In this document: positions 34,501 to 43,634 of the stretch, piece after piece
Layout of the letters: every line of letters begins with the position of its first letter
Position numbering within the stretch: the stretch's first letter is position 1
Origin: Spirosoma foliorum
GTDB lineage: Bacteria > Bacteroidota > Bacteroidia > Cytophagales > Spirosomataceae
Reading direction: 5' to 3'
DNA: 64,000 nt
Assembly (NCBI RefSeq): GCF_014117325.1
Contig: NZ_CP059732.1
Location: 8,569,501-8,633,500, forward strand
Position numbers and translations under genes: made by a program
The notes under the pieces: generated by a model
The model's database searches: none
Told to the model about the DNA's origin: nothing
The model's input: only the letters and a program-made list of their open reading frames with translations

Positions 34501-34627
34501 TATCTGGCGCGGGTATTTACCCGTGCCTTTTCATATAGCCAGTATTCACTGGCATATTGGCTAAGTTCATAGGCGTCAGCAAATGCTGACTTTATGAAAA
34601 GACACGGGTGAATACCCGCGCCAGATA
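34501..34627. repeat. REP hairpin related to the RAYT-flanking REPs
   Basis: TATCTGGCGCGGGTATTTAC/CCGTGCCTTTTCAT ... ATGAAAAGACACGGGTGAAT/ACCCGCGCCAGATA, with internal AGTATTCACTGGC and CGTCAGCAAATGCTGAC stems. Same layout as the elements at 47745 and 48433, but about 13 kb away: a solitary REP copy. Confidence 0.75.
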
Positions 34628-34659
34628 CCGAATTTCTGATTGCAATCAACCCACCGATA

Positions 34660-36684
34660 ATGAAGGCTTTTCTCGCAATATTCTTTGCCCTTTCGAGTTT
34701 TCATGCCCTTGCGCAGTCAAACGTAAATCCTGCTAAATCCGCATCAAAGCGGTACTTCGGTCTCCATTTCGATTTTCATGCCGTAGTCGAAGATTCGCTG
34801 ATTGGGCGAAATCTGTCTGAAAAAAGCCTGGATTCATTGCTAACGGCGGTCAAGCCTGATTTTATCCAGATCGACTGCAAAGGGCATCCCGGTGTGTCGA
34901 GCTATCCATCGAAAGTAGCTACGGCAACCGTCGCTCCACACATCGTTAAAGACCCGCTGGCATTTTACCGGGCTGTTACCCGTAAACATGGCGTCGATTT
35001 GTATCTGCATTATTCGGGTGTGTACGATGATGCAGTATTGGCTAGACATCCCAATTGGGCAGTCCAAAAGGCTGATGGCACTATCGATAAATCGAAAACC
35101 TCCGTTTATGGCCCTTACGCTGACTCGTTGTTGATTCCGCAATTGAACGAATTGGCCAATTACGGTGCGGATGGCGTGTGGGTCGATGGTGAGTGCTGGG
35201 CAACGGTGCTGGATTACTCACCAACGGCACTGGCGAAATTTCGGGCTGAGACGGGTATTAAAACCGTACCGCGTTCGGAGAAGGATGCTGATTATAGAGA
35301 GTTTATGGACTTTGCTCGCCGGTCGTTTACTCAGTATATTGGGCATTATACGGATGTTGTCCATCGACATCGGCCAACGTTCAGAATCGCGTCGAACTGG
35401 GCGTATTCGTCTATGATGCCGGAACCCATAAAAACCAATGTCGACTTTCTGTCGGGCGACCTGACGCCCAGTAACAGCGTCAACTCGGCGGCTCTGGAAG
35501 GACGGGTTATGGCTGCACAAGGTCAACTTTACCGCAAACCCTGGGATCTGATGTCGTGGAGTTTCTGGTATGAATTTAACCCCGTTCAGCGGCAGGGCGA
35601 TCAGAAAACAGCGGTTCATCTGATGCAGGAAGCCGCCGAAATAATCTCACTTGGCGGTGGTTTTCAGGCGTATTACCAGCAGCGTCGTGATGCCTCAATT
35701 GGCCTTCGTGAATTGCCTGTGATGACAAAATTAGCTGAGTTTGTACGGGCCCGCCAACCTTTCTGCGAAGGAAGCACGCCCATTCCGCAAATTGCGGTAC
35801 TGTATACTAATTCGACCGTTAATGCATTCAACAAAGGGCTTTTTGGTAATGGGCAAACGCAACGGATCAGTGGCGTGCTAACGGCTCTTCTGGATGCACA
35901 GCTGCCTGTTGAAGTGCTCTCGGAGCAACATCTTCAGGGACGACTAAATCAATATCCGGTGATTGTGGTGTCGCAGCAGGATTCCCTAAATCCAGCGTTT
36001 CGGCAGGAACTACTTGACTATACCCGTCAGGGCGGTCATCTGCTGTTAATAGGTGTTCAAACAACGTCTTCATTTGCTACAGAACTGGGCGTTGCGACGA
36101 CCGATGCATTGGCGAAAGGGCCCAAATGGGTGTTGCATAAGGGAGCCTCTGTTGTACTCACGGGGCCATTCCAGCCTGTGCGTGTTGGGGGCAAGAATAC
36201 GAAAGCTCTTGATCAATTTCTAAAATCGGAAACCGGTGATCTCGTGAAGGGCGTTATTGCTACCGAAACCTCGTTTGGGAAAGGCCAAATAACGGCCGTA
36301 TATGCTGATCTGAGTCGCGATTATGAAAAACACCAGTCGACGAAACTACGGGATTTTATTTCGTCGCTAACCCGCTCGTTACTGCCTAAGCCTCTGGTTG
36401 AGGTGACTGGTTCACATTTGGTACATGTGGTTTTGAATCGTCAACACAACCGATTGGCTGTTAACTTGATTAATACGGGCGGTCGCCATGCTGACCCGCA
36501 GGTATTTACCTACGATGAAGTGCCACCCCTCGCGAACCTAACCGTTCGACTCCGCACGGCTACAAAGCCCAAACGCATTGTCCAGCAACCCGAAAACAAG
36601 GTATTATCGATTCGTTATGAAGGTGGTATTGCCAGCGTGACGGTACCGGAATTGGGTGTGCACTCGGTGTTGGTTGTTGAGTGA
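34660..36684 (+). CDS. Secreted glycosidase-like protein (TIM barrel plus GATase-like domain)
   Basis: A 674-residue protein with signal peptide (to about 19). The N-terminal region (about 35-380) reads like a GH-type barrel: YFGLHFDFHA, DFIQIDCKGHPG, VDLYLHYSGVYDD, GADGVWVDGECWAT (likely acid residues). A second domain (about 395-470: IAVLYTNSTVNAF, QYPVIVVSQQDSL, YTRQGGHLLLIG) resembles the beta-galactosidase trimerisation/GATase-like fold, and a beta-rich domain ends it. Related to alpha-fucosidase or GH42-like hypothetical glycosidases; substrate unknown. Confidence 0.72.
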   Translation: MKAFLAIFFALSSFHALAQSNVNPAKSASKRYFGLHFDFHAVVEDSLIGRNLSEKSLDSLLTAVKPDFIQIDCKGHPGVSSYPSKVATATVAPHIVKDPLAFYRAVTRKHGVDLYLHYSGVYDDAVLARHPNWAVQKADGTIDKSKTSVYGPYADSLLIPQLNELANYGADGVWVDGECWATVLDYSPTALAKFRAETGIKTVPRSEKDADYREFMDFARRSFTQYIGHYTDVVHRHRPTFRIASNWAYSSMMPEPIKTNVDFLSGDLTPSNSVNSAALEGRVMAAQGQLYRKPWDLMSWSFWYEFNPVQRQGDQKTAVHLMQEAAEIISLGGGFQAYYQQRRDASIGLRELPVMTKLAEFVRARQPFCEGSTPIPQIAVLYTNSTVNAFNKGLFGNGQTQRISGVLTALLDAQLPVEVLSEQHLQGRLNQYPVIVVSQQDSLNPAFRQELLDYTRQGGHLLLIGVQTTSSFATELGVATTDALAKGPKWVLHKGASVVLTGPFQPVRVGGKNTKALDQFLKSETGDLVKGVIATETSFGKGQITAVYADLSRDYEKHQSTKLRDFISSLTRSLLPKPLVEVTGSHLVHVVLNRQHNRLAVNLINTGGRHADPQVFTYDEVPPLANLTVRLRTATKPKRIVQQPENKVLSIRYEGGIASVTVPELGVHSVLVVE

Positions 36685-36692
36685 GGGCTGGA

Positions 36693-36762
36693 TATATGAT
36701 GTAGGGTGTATGATATATTTCCAGACGACGCCATATATCATACACCCTACATCCTACATCAC
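36693..36762. repeat. Inverted repeat TATATGATGTAGGGTGTATG, copy 1
   Basis: Arms TATATGATGTAGGGTGTATG and CATACACCCTACATCCTACA separate the convergent glycosidase-like and TonB receptor genes. A related element lies at 40982-41059. Confidence 0.65.
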
Positions 36763-38954
36763 AAAGTGAACTTCAACGCTACGTTCACAATTCTGCCTTC
36801 AAGCGGTGCCCAGATAGGGCGGAAGGTGGGTTGAACCGTTGGATTCGAGCCGAGAACAACGGTTTCATAATTGGCCTGCTTAATGTTGAACAGGTTTTCG
36901 GCGTTCAACACCAGTCGCCAGTGATCATTGTAATGGTATTCGGCGGCTCCGGCGAAGAACCAGTAATTCGATACTTTCTGGTTGTTATACAGGTATTGTG
37001 TGCCAACATAACTGGTTTCGATACCAAACCGGAAATGGTCGTTTTCCCAGGCTACCGTAGTTGAAAATTTGTCTTGCGGAGCCAGTGGTAAATAGGTGTT
37101 ATCAGTTGGGCCGTCGCGACGGGCGAGAGTATGATTGTAGCCGAAATACAGTTCATACGCTTTGTATTCCAGTCGAACGTAGGTATCGGTGCCAAGACTG
37201 AGAATATTATAGGGGGCGTTAATGAGTTGCGTATAAGCCCCCAGATTATTCGACGTGCTGGCAAAGGCCGACACCACTGGCGAGTTGACGTAGGTGTAAT
37301 AAAGCGCCTGATCGACCTGAAGCGAAATGCCACTTTCGAACGACTTGGAATACGCAATGTCGATGTTGCCGCCAACGGATCGTTCCGCTTTTACGGCATT
37401 GACATCAATAGGCAGCAGCCGTGGGAAAATCAAGCTGACATTTAAAGCACCGGGCGTCTGGTTGACAAACAGGTTCGGGGTTTTGTAACCCGTTCCAACG
37501 CTCAATCGAATGGTCCAGGGCTCAGCGGGTTTCAGCTTCACCGACAGCCGGGGCAGTAGAAAACTACCGAATGTATTGTGATGATCGAGCCGAAGCCCTG
37601 CCTGTATAGCCACTTTTTCGCCTACCTGCCAATCATCCTGTACAAATCCGCCGATGGTCTGGTAGGTATAATCGACAAGCCGGGTGCTGTCGGGATTTTT
37701 TCGGAAAGCCTCTACGGTCAGGTTGGCGCCAACAATGAGTTGATGTTTTCCGAGCCGGGCTAAGTTGTTGCCTTCCAGATAGATGGACGATTGCCGCCCG
37801 TCGGACAGTTTTTGGTAATCCGTATTCTGGCGGTGAAATGTACTGACTGCTCCTTTCAGCGTCAGCGTATTTGTTTCAGACGTGTTATGATTGATATCGA
37901 AGTCAACCGTGTGTCGTTGCAGGTCGGTTAGGTTCTGATAACCATTGGGCAACGAACCTTCCAGAGCAGGGAGATAACCACCTTCGCGGTGTTCATTCGT
38001 AAAGGCGTAACCAATGTTGAGTTTAGTGCGATCGGAGGGGTTGTAGAAAAATTTAGGGTGGAAATTAAATTGCTTAATCCCCGGACTATCGGTAAAACCG
38101 TCGCCCGTCACGTCTACTGCTTTCTGGTCGGTATAGCCTGTAAACAATGTCAGGCCCGTTTTGCCGTAGCGTTGTGAATAATAGGCGTTGAGGTTCGTTT
38201 CTTTCAGATTCGATCGGTTGAGCAAGGCGGTGAACTCCGGTTTCTCGGACGTCGGCGATTTGGATACGATGTTGATCATGCCACCAATAGCTCCTCCACC
38301 ATAAAGCGTCGAGACCGAGCCTTTGAATACTTCAATCTGTTTCAGATCGAGTGGTGGAATCTGTAGAACCCCTAGATTTCCGGAAAAGCCTTCGTACAAG
38401 GGTAAGCCATCGCGCAGAATCTGCGTGTATTTCGGATCAAGTCCCTGCATCCGAATGGCCTGATTGCCATTAACCGCCGATGTCCGCTGAACGTGAATGA
38501 TCGAAATATCGCCCAGAATACTGCTTACGTTGCCGGGCACTACGGCACTTTCTTCGTCCATATCTTCCTGACCGAGAACTTCAACTTTTATTGGCAAATC
38601 CTCAATGCGCGAGTTGGTACGGGTGCCGGTCACCGTTACTTCGTCAATGGCTTCTACCGCGGCTTTCAGACGAAAAACGAGCGTATCGGCTCCTGCTGTT
38701 AGCGGAAAAGCTTCTGTTTCATAACCCACAGCACTAACCGTCAGGGTTTTGACTTCCGCTGGCAAATTGGGAATTCGGGCAACGCCATTGACGTCTGTAA
38801 CAGCTCCAATGACTGGCTTCGTGGAAGTTTGAACCGTGGCCGCAATGACAGGTTCGTGGGTGAGACTATCTTCAACCCGAATAACCCGATTGGTCTGGCC
38901 AAATACGGGTGTAATCGCCAGGGCGAGTAGCGTAAAAAGGACAACTAGTTTCAT
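36759..38954 (-). CDS. TonB-dependent receptor below a two-component system
   Basis: A 731-residue protein with signal peptide (cut near TPVFGQ, about 19), CarboxypepD_reg-like domain (22-103: VEDSLTHEPVIAATVQTS), TonB box EAIDEVTVTGTR (about 107-118), plug (RIEDLPIKVEVLGQEDMDEE; RMQGLDPKYTQILRDGLPLY; TLYGGGAIGGMINIV) and barrel ending VNVALKFTL. The plug is closely similar to that of the 56347 receptor (QGLD.+YTQ.L+DGLPLY), so the two are paralogues of the CirA/BtuB-like group, probably for metal chelates or a cofactor. The histidine kinase gene lies 67 bp upstream, indicating regulation by that system. Confidence 0.92.
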   Translation of the reverse strand: MKLVVLFTLLALAITPVFGQTNRVIRVEDSLTHEPVIAATVQTSTKPVIGAVTDVNGVARIPNLPAEVKTLTVSAVGYETEAFPLTAGADTLVFRLKAAVEAIDEVTVTGTRTNSRIEDLPIKVEVLGQEDMDEESAVVPGNVSSILGDISIIHVQRTSAVNGNQAIRMQGLDPKYTQILRDGLPLYEGFSGNLGVLQIPPLDLKQIEVFKGSVSTLYGGGAIGGMINIVSKSPTSEKPEFTALLNRSNLKETNLNAYYSQRYGKTGLTLFTGYTDQKAVDVTGDGFTDSPGIKQFNFHPKFFYNPSDRTKLNIGYAFTNEHREGGYLPALEGSLPNGYQNLTDLQRHTVDFDINHNTSETNTLTLKGAVSTFHRQNTDYQKLSDGRQSSIYLEGNNLARLGKHQLIVGANLTVEAFRKNPDSTRLVDYTYQTIGGFVQDDWQVGEKVAIQAGLRLDHHNTFGSFLLPRLSVKLKPAEPWTIRLSVGTGYKTPNLFVNQTPGALNVSLIFPRLLPIDVNAVKAERSVGGNIDIAYSKSFESGISLQVDQALYYTYVNSPVVSAFASTSNNLGAYTQLINAPYNILSLGTDTYVRLEYKAYELYFGYNHTLARRDGPTDNTYLPLAPQDKFSTTVAWENDHFRFGIETSYVGTQYLYNNQKVSNYWFFAGAAEYHYNDHWRLVLNAENLFNIKQANYETVVLGSNPTVQPTFRPIWAPLEGRIVNVALKFTL

Positions 38955-39020
38955 TCCATACAGATTTTGTCGGCAAGTAAAGAATGAATTATGAAGAGAA
39001 TTTGAAGAATTGATTTTCTT

Positions 39021-40298
39021 CTACGATTGTAATCCTATTTGAAATGAATGCACTCCGCTTTTGTTGTTGTACTCATACGTTAGCAACAAGCCGTACCGAT
39101 CCGCAATCTGTTTCACTAACGCTAAACCTAGCCCTGTTGAGTCTGGGCGGGCAGGATTTTTGACGAACCGATTGAATAATAGATTGTCGGCGAATGGGAG
39201 AGGGGCACCCGTGTTTTGAACCGTGAGGGAATTTGTCGTTAACGTAATTCCGACAGAACCGCTAGTTTCTCCCAGCCGGGCACCTCCATGACGGGCCGCA
39301 TTTTTTAGTAGATTAGTGACCAGTACAACCGCCAGTTGTCGATTAATGTGCAACTGTACGGCTGGTAAAATCGACCGTTCGATGGTCATGTTTTTGTGCT
39401 CGAAAAATGGCTCATACTCCGCAATGTACTGCGTCAACAGGGCACTAAAATCCAGCGGTTCATCGGCTGAAAACTGGTCATTTTCAACCTGGGTGAGCAG
39501 CAGTAACGAACGGTTCAGTTGACTCAGCCGACTAAGTGCGTCTGTTGCCCGTTGCAGGTGTGTGTGATCCGTTTCATTGAGCCGTTCCGATTGCATCAGG
39601 AAGTCCAATTCTGCCGAAGCCACCGCCAGTGGGGTTTGCAGTTCGTGCGATGCGTTTTCGGTAAACTGTTTCTGCAACGAAAATTGCCGACGCAGTTTCT
39701 GCGTCAGTTCACTCAGGGAGCGACTAAGCAAACCAAACTCCCGAACGCGACTTTCCGGGAAGGGTTGATCTGTTGTACTGTCGAGCCGGAAGCTGCCAAG
39801 CTGGTTGATGGTGACATAGAATGGTCCCCATAACCGACGGGCTAACCCCAAACCAATGGCTACTGATAAGACCATTAGCGCCAGAAAACCAATAATGACT
39901 CCGGCCGACATCTCACGAGCCAGTTCGTTGAACTCGTAGTAGGGTAATCGAACCGTTACTAAATATAGCTGGCCGTTTGCCGACACAGTTTTCTGGAGTT
40001 GGCGAATCTGAACCGGTTCATTTGTAGCTAATGAATCCGGCAGAATAATATCACTAAAATGGGGCCGTAAGGAGTTGGTGGCAGGTTCAATGCGTGGGTT
40101 ATCGTCCCAATCCGAAACTTTGCTGAGTGGTTGGTGTTGAATTCGCAGTTCGGTTTGTTCTACTTCTGCCGTTAGAATCTCATCAACTTCGTGACGAATT
40201 TTTCGGTGGATAAGCGTATAAAAACCCACCGAGCCGACCAGTGCGATGAACAAGGCCGTCAGTAGTAGATAACGGGCGGTTTGACCAAGTAGACTCAT
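39021..40298 (-). CDS. Sensor histidine kinase (OmpR-type partner)
   Basis: A 425-residue protein: TM1 about 10-30, a periplasmic sensor of about 105 residues, TM2 about 135-160 (MSAGVIIGFLALMVLSVAIG), a HAMP-like linker, H-box TENASHELQTPLAV (about 213-226), N-box VTNLLKNAARHGG, and an ATPase domain with degenerate G boxes, ending with DSTGLGLALVKQIADRYG (G2). Overlaps the response regulator stop by 4 bp (ATGA). Confidence 0.9.
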   Translation of the reverse strand: MSLLGQTARYLLLTALFIALVGSVGFYTLIHRKIRHEVDEILTAEVEQTELRIQHQPLSKVSDWDDNPRIEPATNSLRPHFSDIILPDSLATNEPVQIRQLQKTVSANGQLYLVTVRLPYYEFNELAREMSAGVIIGFLALMVLSVAIGLGLARRLWGPFYVTINQLGSFRLDSTTDQPFPESRVREFGLLSRSLSELTQKLRRQFSLQKQFTENASHELQTPLAVASAELDFLMQSERLNETDHTHLQRATDALSRLSQLNRSLLLLTQVENDQFSADEPLDFSALLTQYIAEYEPFFEHKNMTIERSILPAVQLHINRQLAVVLVTNLLKNAARHGGARLGETSGSVGITLTTNSLTVQNTGAPLPFADNLLFNRFVKNPARPDSTGLGLALVKQIADRYGLLLTYEYNNKSGVHSFQIGLQS

Positions 40299-40978
40299 GA
40301 CGCTCGGGTGGAGAAAACATAGCCAGCCCCATAACGCGTCTGGATATAATCAGGACAACCCGCGTTAATGAGCTTCCGACGTAGATTCTTGACGTGCGTG
40401 TAGAGGAACTCGTGCGAATCGGCGGCATCCATCGCATCACCCCAAACGTGTTCGGCAATGGCGGATTTCGATAGGAGCCGGTCGGCATTCGTGACCAGAA
40501 AGAGTAATAACTCGTATTCTTTTCCTGTCAACTTAATATCCGTATCGTGAATACTCACCCGTTGCTGATCGGGCCAGAGGGTAAGTTCACCCGCCTGTAC
40601 GTATGCCTGACCACCAAACAGCCGTCGGCGGAGTACAGACCGTAATCGGGCATTTAACTCGGGTAAGTGAAAGGGCTTCGTCAGGTAGTCATCGGCTCCG
40701 GCATCGAGGCCCGTCAGTTTGTCGGCCAGCGCATCTTTCGCCGTTATGACAATGATGCCCGCCGTAGATTGCCGCTTTTTGAGCGCACGGACCAGGTCAA
40801 GGCCGTTGCCGCCCGGAAGCATTAAGTCGACGATTACACAATCGTAGTCATAATCATGCGCTTTCTCCGTGGCCTGCCAATAGGTATCGGCAGTCGTAAC
40901 GATATAGCCTTCGCCTTCCAGATAGTGGCAAACCGCCTTCTGTAAGTCCGGTTCGTCTTCGACTAAGAGAATTTTCAT
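40295..40978 (-). CDS. OmpR/PhoB-family response regulator
   Basis: Start at ATG 40978 (MKILLVEDEPDLQKAV); the longer frame enters a repeat and is rejected. 227 residues. The receiver has VEDE (acidic pocket), VIVDLMLPGG (phospho-Asp, about 51) and TAKDA plus LTKPFHLPEL (Lys). The C-terminal winged helix includes VTNADRLLSKSAIAEHVWG and HVKNLRRKL. It drives the adjacent kinase and probably the TonB receptor downstream in the same direction. Confidence 0.92.
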   Translation of the reverse strand: MKILLVEDEPDLQKAVCHYLEGEGYIVTTADTYWQATEKAHDYDYDCVIVDLMLPGGNGLDLVRALKKRQSTAGIIVITAKDALADKLTGLDAGADDYLTKPFHLPELNARLRSVLRRRLFGGQAYVQAGELTLWPDQQRVSIHDTDIKLTGKEYELLLFLVTNADRLLSKSAIAEHVWGDAMDAADSHEFLYTHVKNLRRKLINAGCPDYIQTRYGAGYVFSTRAS

Positions 40979-40981
40979 AGG

Positions 40982-41059
40982 TTGTATGATATATGATGTA
41001 GTATGTATGATTGTCCGCAAATTCGATAATACACATCCTACATCATATATCATACATCA
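40982..41059. repeat. Inverted repeat TATGATATATGATGTAGTAT, copy 2
   Basis: GTATGATATATGATGTAG and the complement CTACATCATATATCATACA surround a 25-bp loop between the response regulator and the aldo/keto reductase. Related to 36693-36762. It supplies the false upstream extension of the response regulator frame. Confidence 0.65.
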
Positions 41060-41064
41060 TTGAG

Positions 41065-42036
41065 TTACTGACTCCATTCGGTTGGGGTGCGATCCCAGCG
41101 ATGGCCTTTCAATTCACGCAATACTTCGGGCGATAGACCAGCTCCGTCGCTTGCCGCAATATTAGCCTCTACGTTCCGAATCTGGCGCATACCCGGAATG
41201 GTCGTGTGTACATCGGGGTTGCTCAGAATAAAGCGAAGAGCCATTTCAGGCATGGTCATGCCCGATGGAATCAGTGGCCGAAGCGCGTCGGCATGATCAA
41301 CACTACTATTCAAATTCTCCGGTACAAAATAAGTCGAACGCCAGTCGCTGGCTGGAAAGGTAGTTTCTTTGGTGAACGTGCCCGTCAGGGTGCCTTCATC
41401 GAATGGGACGCGGGCAATGACGCCGATGTTCATTTCGCGGCAAAGGGGAAACAGATTATCCTCGGGGTTCTGGTCGAAGATGTTATAAATAACCTGAACG
41501 GCGTCGATGAGCCCAGTGCGGATGGTGTTCAGGCAGTTGTCCGGCTCCCAACGGTTCACCGACAGTCCCCAGGCGCGCACCTTTCCCTGTTGGGTTAATT
41601 TCGTGATGGCCTCCTGCCATTCGTCCTGCTCGGCCCAACTGTCTTCCCAGACGTGAAATTGCTGTAGATCAATGGTGTCAACGCCGAGATTTTTCAGGCT
41701 TTTTTCGGTGTATTCAACAATGTAATCGGCAGGGAAAACGTCTTCCAGCTTAAATTCGGGCTTCGAAGGCCAATTGCGATTTTTAGGTGGAATTTTGGTG
41801 GCTGCATATAACTGCTTGTCGGGGTTGTTTTTTAGCAGTTGGGCGAGAATTTCTTCACTAACGCCATCGGCATAGGCCCAGGCTGTATCGAAAAAATTGC
41901 AGCCTAGTTCAACCGAGCGTTGAAGGGCCCGCAGCACTTCTTCTTTATCAGAACCAGTCCAGCCGGCCAATCCCCACATGCCATAGCCAATTTCAGACAC
42001 TTGCCAGCCCGTTCGGCCAAAAGTACGGTAATTCAT
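41065..42036 (-). CDS. Aldo/keto reductase
   Basis: A 323-residue protein. Asp and Tyr of the catalytic tetrad occur in FFDTAWAYADGVSEE (about 49-62), Lys in AATKIPP (about 80) and His in QQFHVWEDS (about 126). GLSVNRWEPDN and GVIARVPFDEGTLTG are AKR/oxidoreductase motifs. It resembles the AKR11-14-like YhdN/IolS group using NADPH. Substrate unknown. Confidence 0.9.
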   Translation of the reverse strand: MNYRTFGRTGWQVSEIGYGMWGLAGWTGSDKEEVLRALQRSVELGCNFFDTAWAYADGVSEEILAQLLKNNPDKQLYAATKIPPKNRNWPSKPEFKLEDVFPADYIVEYTEKSLKNLGVDTIDLQQFHVWEDSWAEQDEWQEAITKLTQQGKVRAWGLSVNRWEPDNCLNTIRTGLIDAVQVIYNIFDQNPEDNLFPLCREMNIGVIARVPFDEGTLTGTFTKETTFPASDWRSTYFVPENLNSSVDHADALRPLIPSGMTMPEMALRFILSNPDVHTTIPGMRQIRNVEANIAASDGAGLSPEVLRELKGHRWDRTPTEWSQ

Positions 42037-42118
42037 AAAGTAAGGGTTTATTATTTAAACACAGAGAACATAGAGTTTTAAAGCTCTTTTGGCTCTCTTA
42101 ACAAAGCTGGAATTGATT

Positions 42119-42223
42119 ATTTTTTGTCATTCCGACGAAAGGAGGAATCCGTTCCGGCGGCCCGGTCAAGCTTGACTAATATGCGACTTCGAGATTCCTC
42201 CTTTCGTCGGAATGACAAAAAAT
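42119..42223. repeat. 31-bp inverted repeat containing GTCATTCCGACGAAAGGAGG
   Basis: ATTTTTTGTCATTCCGACGA/AAGGAGGAATC and its exact complement enclose a 43-bp GC-rich centre. The arrangement (long IR, short centre, no ORF) fits a REP/MITE-like element, in the gap between the AKR and the ABM gene. Confidence 0.75.
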
Positions 42224-42375
42224 AACCCCATTTTCAGGCAAAAAAAGAGAATTTTACTAGCTTATATTTCTAAGGGAATGAGTCCTATGCCATCAAAAGT
42301 AGGAAGTAAGTTGTTAAACGAATGACTAATTTAAAACTTAGTATTCTCTGTGTCTCTGTGGTTAAAAATAAAACT

Positions 42376-42669
42376 ATGCTTACCAGGATTGTTCGTATGA
42401 CATTTCAGGAAGGGAAACTCGCTGACTTCCACACTATTTTTGATGCCTCGAAGCAGCATATTCGCTCGTTTCCGGGCAATTGTCATCTTGAACTTCTCCG
42501 CGATCCCGACCAGCCCAATGTTCGCATGACCTATAGCCTGTGGACATCTGCCGACGCGCTCGAAGCCTACCGAAAAAGCGAGCTCTTCCGCACAACCTGG
42601 GCCGCTACCAAGGCCTTATTTGCCGAACGGGCCGTAGCTTTTTCGGGTGAACAATTAGAAGAAATTTAG
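42376..42669 (+). CDS. ABM-domain (antibiotic biosynthesis monooxygenase-like) protein
   Basis: Start ATG 42376 (MLTRIVRMTFQEGKLADF), 97 residues; the 18-residue upstream extension in the frame is unlike the family. Ferredoxin-like ABM pattern: VRMTFQEG, FHTIFDASKQHIRSFPGN, LELLRDPDQPNVRMTYSLW, LFRTTW. The C-terminal 25 codons are duplicated at 43486-43560; in that second copy the reading frame would have ended EEISPSMS, and here it ends EEI. The original 3' end was thus displaced by the inserted module. Confidence 0.8.
   Translation: MLTRIVRMTFQEGKLADFHTIFDASKQHIRSFPGNCHLELLRDPDQPNVRMTYSLWTSADALEAYRKSELFRTTWAATKALFAERAVAFSGEQLEEI
42592..42666 (+). repeat. 75-bp direct repeat, copy 1 (3' end of the ABM gene)
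   Basis: From ACAACCTGGGCCGCTACC to GAAGAAATT, identical to 43486-43560 except for one base (GGTGAACA here, GGCGAACA there). It marks the left end of an 894-bp insertion that carries the PIN-domain module. Confidence 0.85.
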
Positions 42670-43157
42670 TGTAGTAGGGAGTCTGTTCGCAAATGATTGA
42701 AATTGAAAGCAAGCAGCCCATGCCCCTGTAGATAATAACAAAGATTCATGTCGTCTGTAAGTACTAGATAGTCCTGCTCAGCCAAACAGTGTATAACAGA
42801 ATCACTTAAGCCAAATTTGAGATAGCTTTTTGGGTAAGCATTCATTGTAAAAATACTGTCTGAGAAAATTTCACTCATCGCTTGGCCAATGTTCTGAAGT
42901 ATTGACAATGCTTGTTGACCTTTATAGGAATATTTTTCCAGATGATTACTGGATTCAGTTAAAATGTTAGGTGTTACGGCTAGTATCTTAAAACGTTCCA
43001 TGAAAGAAACCAGTAGGTGGTAATCTTCTTGGGTATATTTATTGGTGAGGTTATGGGTTGGAATTTGATTGACATCTAAACTGCCTATCACCAATAGGAC
43101 TAAAAGGTTTGTGTCGATCAGAAGCCCTTTAGCATTCCGTATATCATTCAACGTCAT
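42666..43157 (-). CDS. PIN-domain-like nuclease of an inserted two-gene module
   Basis: A 163-residue protein. LLIDTNLLVLLVIG (Asp, about 16), ILTESSNHLEKY (Glu, about 69), KFGLSDSVIHCLAEQDYLVL (Asp, about 120), and TDDMNLCYYL (Asp) give the four acidic residues of a PIN nuclease. It overlaps the upstream gene by 14 bp and its stop overlaps the ABM stop. As PIN toxins are RNases, a toxin or defence role is inferred; the partner is not a known antitoxin family. Confidence 0.72.
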   Translation of the reverse strand: MTLNDIRNAKGLLIDTNLLVLLVIGSLDVNQIPTHNLTNKYTQEDYHLLVSFMERFKILAVTPNILTESSNHLEKYSYKGQQALSILQNIGQAMSEIFSDSIFTMNAYPKSYLKFGLSDSVIHCLAEQDYLVLTDDMNLCYYLQGHGLLAFNFNHLRTDSLLH

Positions 43158-43434
43158 TGGTCAGGGTTCTAATCTTCATCGATTCGACGTTTCCATTTTG
43201 AGCATCGACTTTAAATAATTTATATTTTCTTACTGTTTTAGGGAGAAGTACTGCTGAAAGAGGAGAAACGGAATCTACGCCAACAGGGAAACTAAGCGTT
43301 ATAAGCCAATACTTGTGGCTTTCATCAAGTTCAACTTCTTCTACCAGTTCTCCACTAATGTTTGGATAAATATCCTTATAAAAATTTAAGGCATTCTTGG
43401 CGGCTTCTCGAACAGATAACATAATTCGCGTCAT
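43144..43434 (-). CDS. Partner of the PIN-domain protein
   Basis: A 96-residue protein (start ATG 43434, or 43422: MLSVREAAKNALNFY), unrecognised. An N-terminal helix (VREAAKNALNFYKDIYP) and a four-strand sheet (ELVEEVELDESHKYWLITLSF, YKLFKVDAQNGNVESMKI) suggest a PepSY/cystatin-like small fold. It overlaps the PIN gene, consistent with an antitoxin or adaptor role; this is inference. Confidence 0.55.
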   Translation of the reverse strand: MTRIMLSVREAAKNALNFYKDIYPNISGELVEEVELDESHKYWLITLSFPVGVDSVSPLSAVLLPKTVRKYKLFKVDAQNGNVESMKIRTLTNDVE

Positions 43435-43485
43435 TTAATGAGTATGCAATATCACAATAAACAGCCAAAATAAGAATAGAGTTGT

Positions 43486-43560
43486 ACAACCTGGGCCGCT
43501 ACCAAGGCCTTATTTGCCGAACGGGCCGTAGCTTTTTCGGGCGAACAATTAGAAGAAATT
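43486..43560 (+). repeat. 75-bp direct repeat, copy 2 (original 3' end of the ABM gene)
   Basis: Second copy of 42592-42666 with one mismatch. After it, in the ABM frame, codons read SPSMS-stop (to about 43578), which is probably the ancestral C-terminus. Confidence 0.85.
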
Positions 43561-43634
43561 AGTCCGTCGATGAGTTGAGTAAAACCACTTACAGTTTGCC
43601 TTCTGCATGATGAGAAACTAACTGTGAACTCCTG

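Noticed and set aside
40979..41053. N-terminal extension of the response regulator
   Set aside because: It is translated from the palindromic repeat; receiver domains begin MKILLVEDE at 40978.
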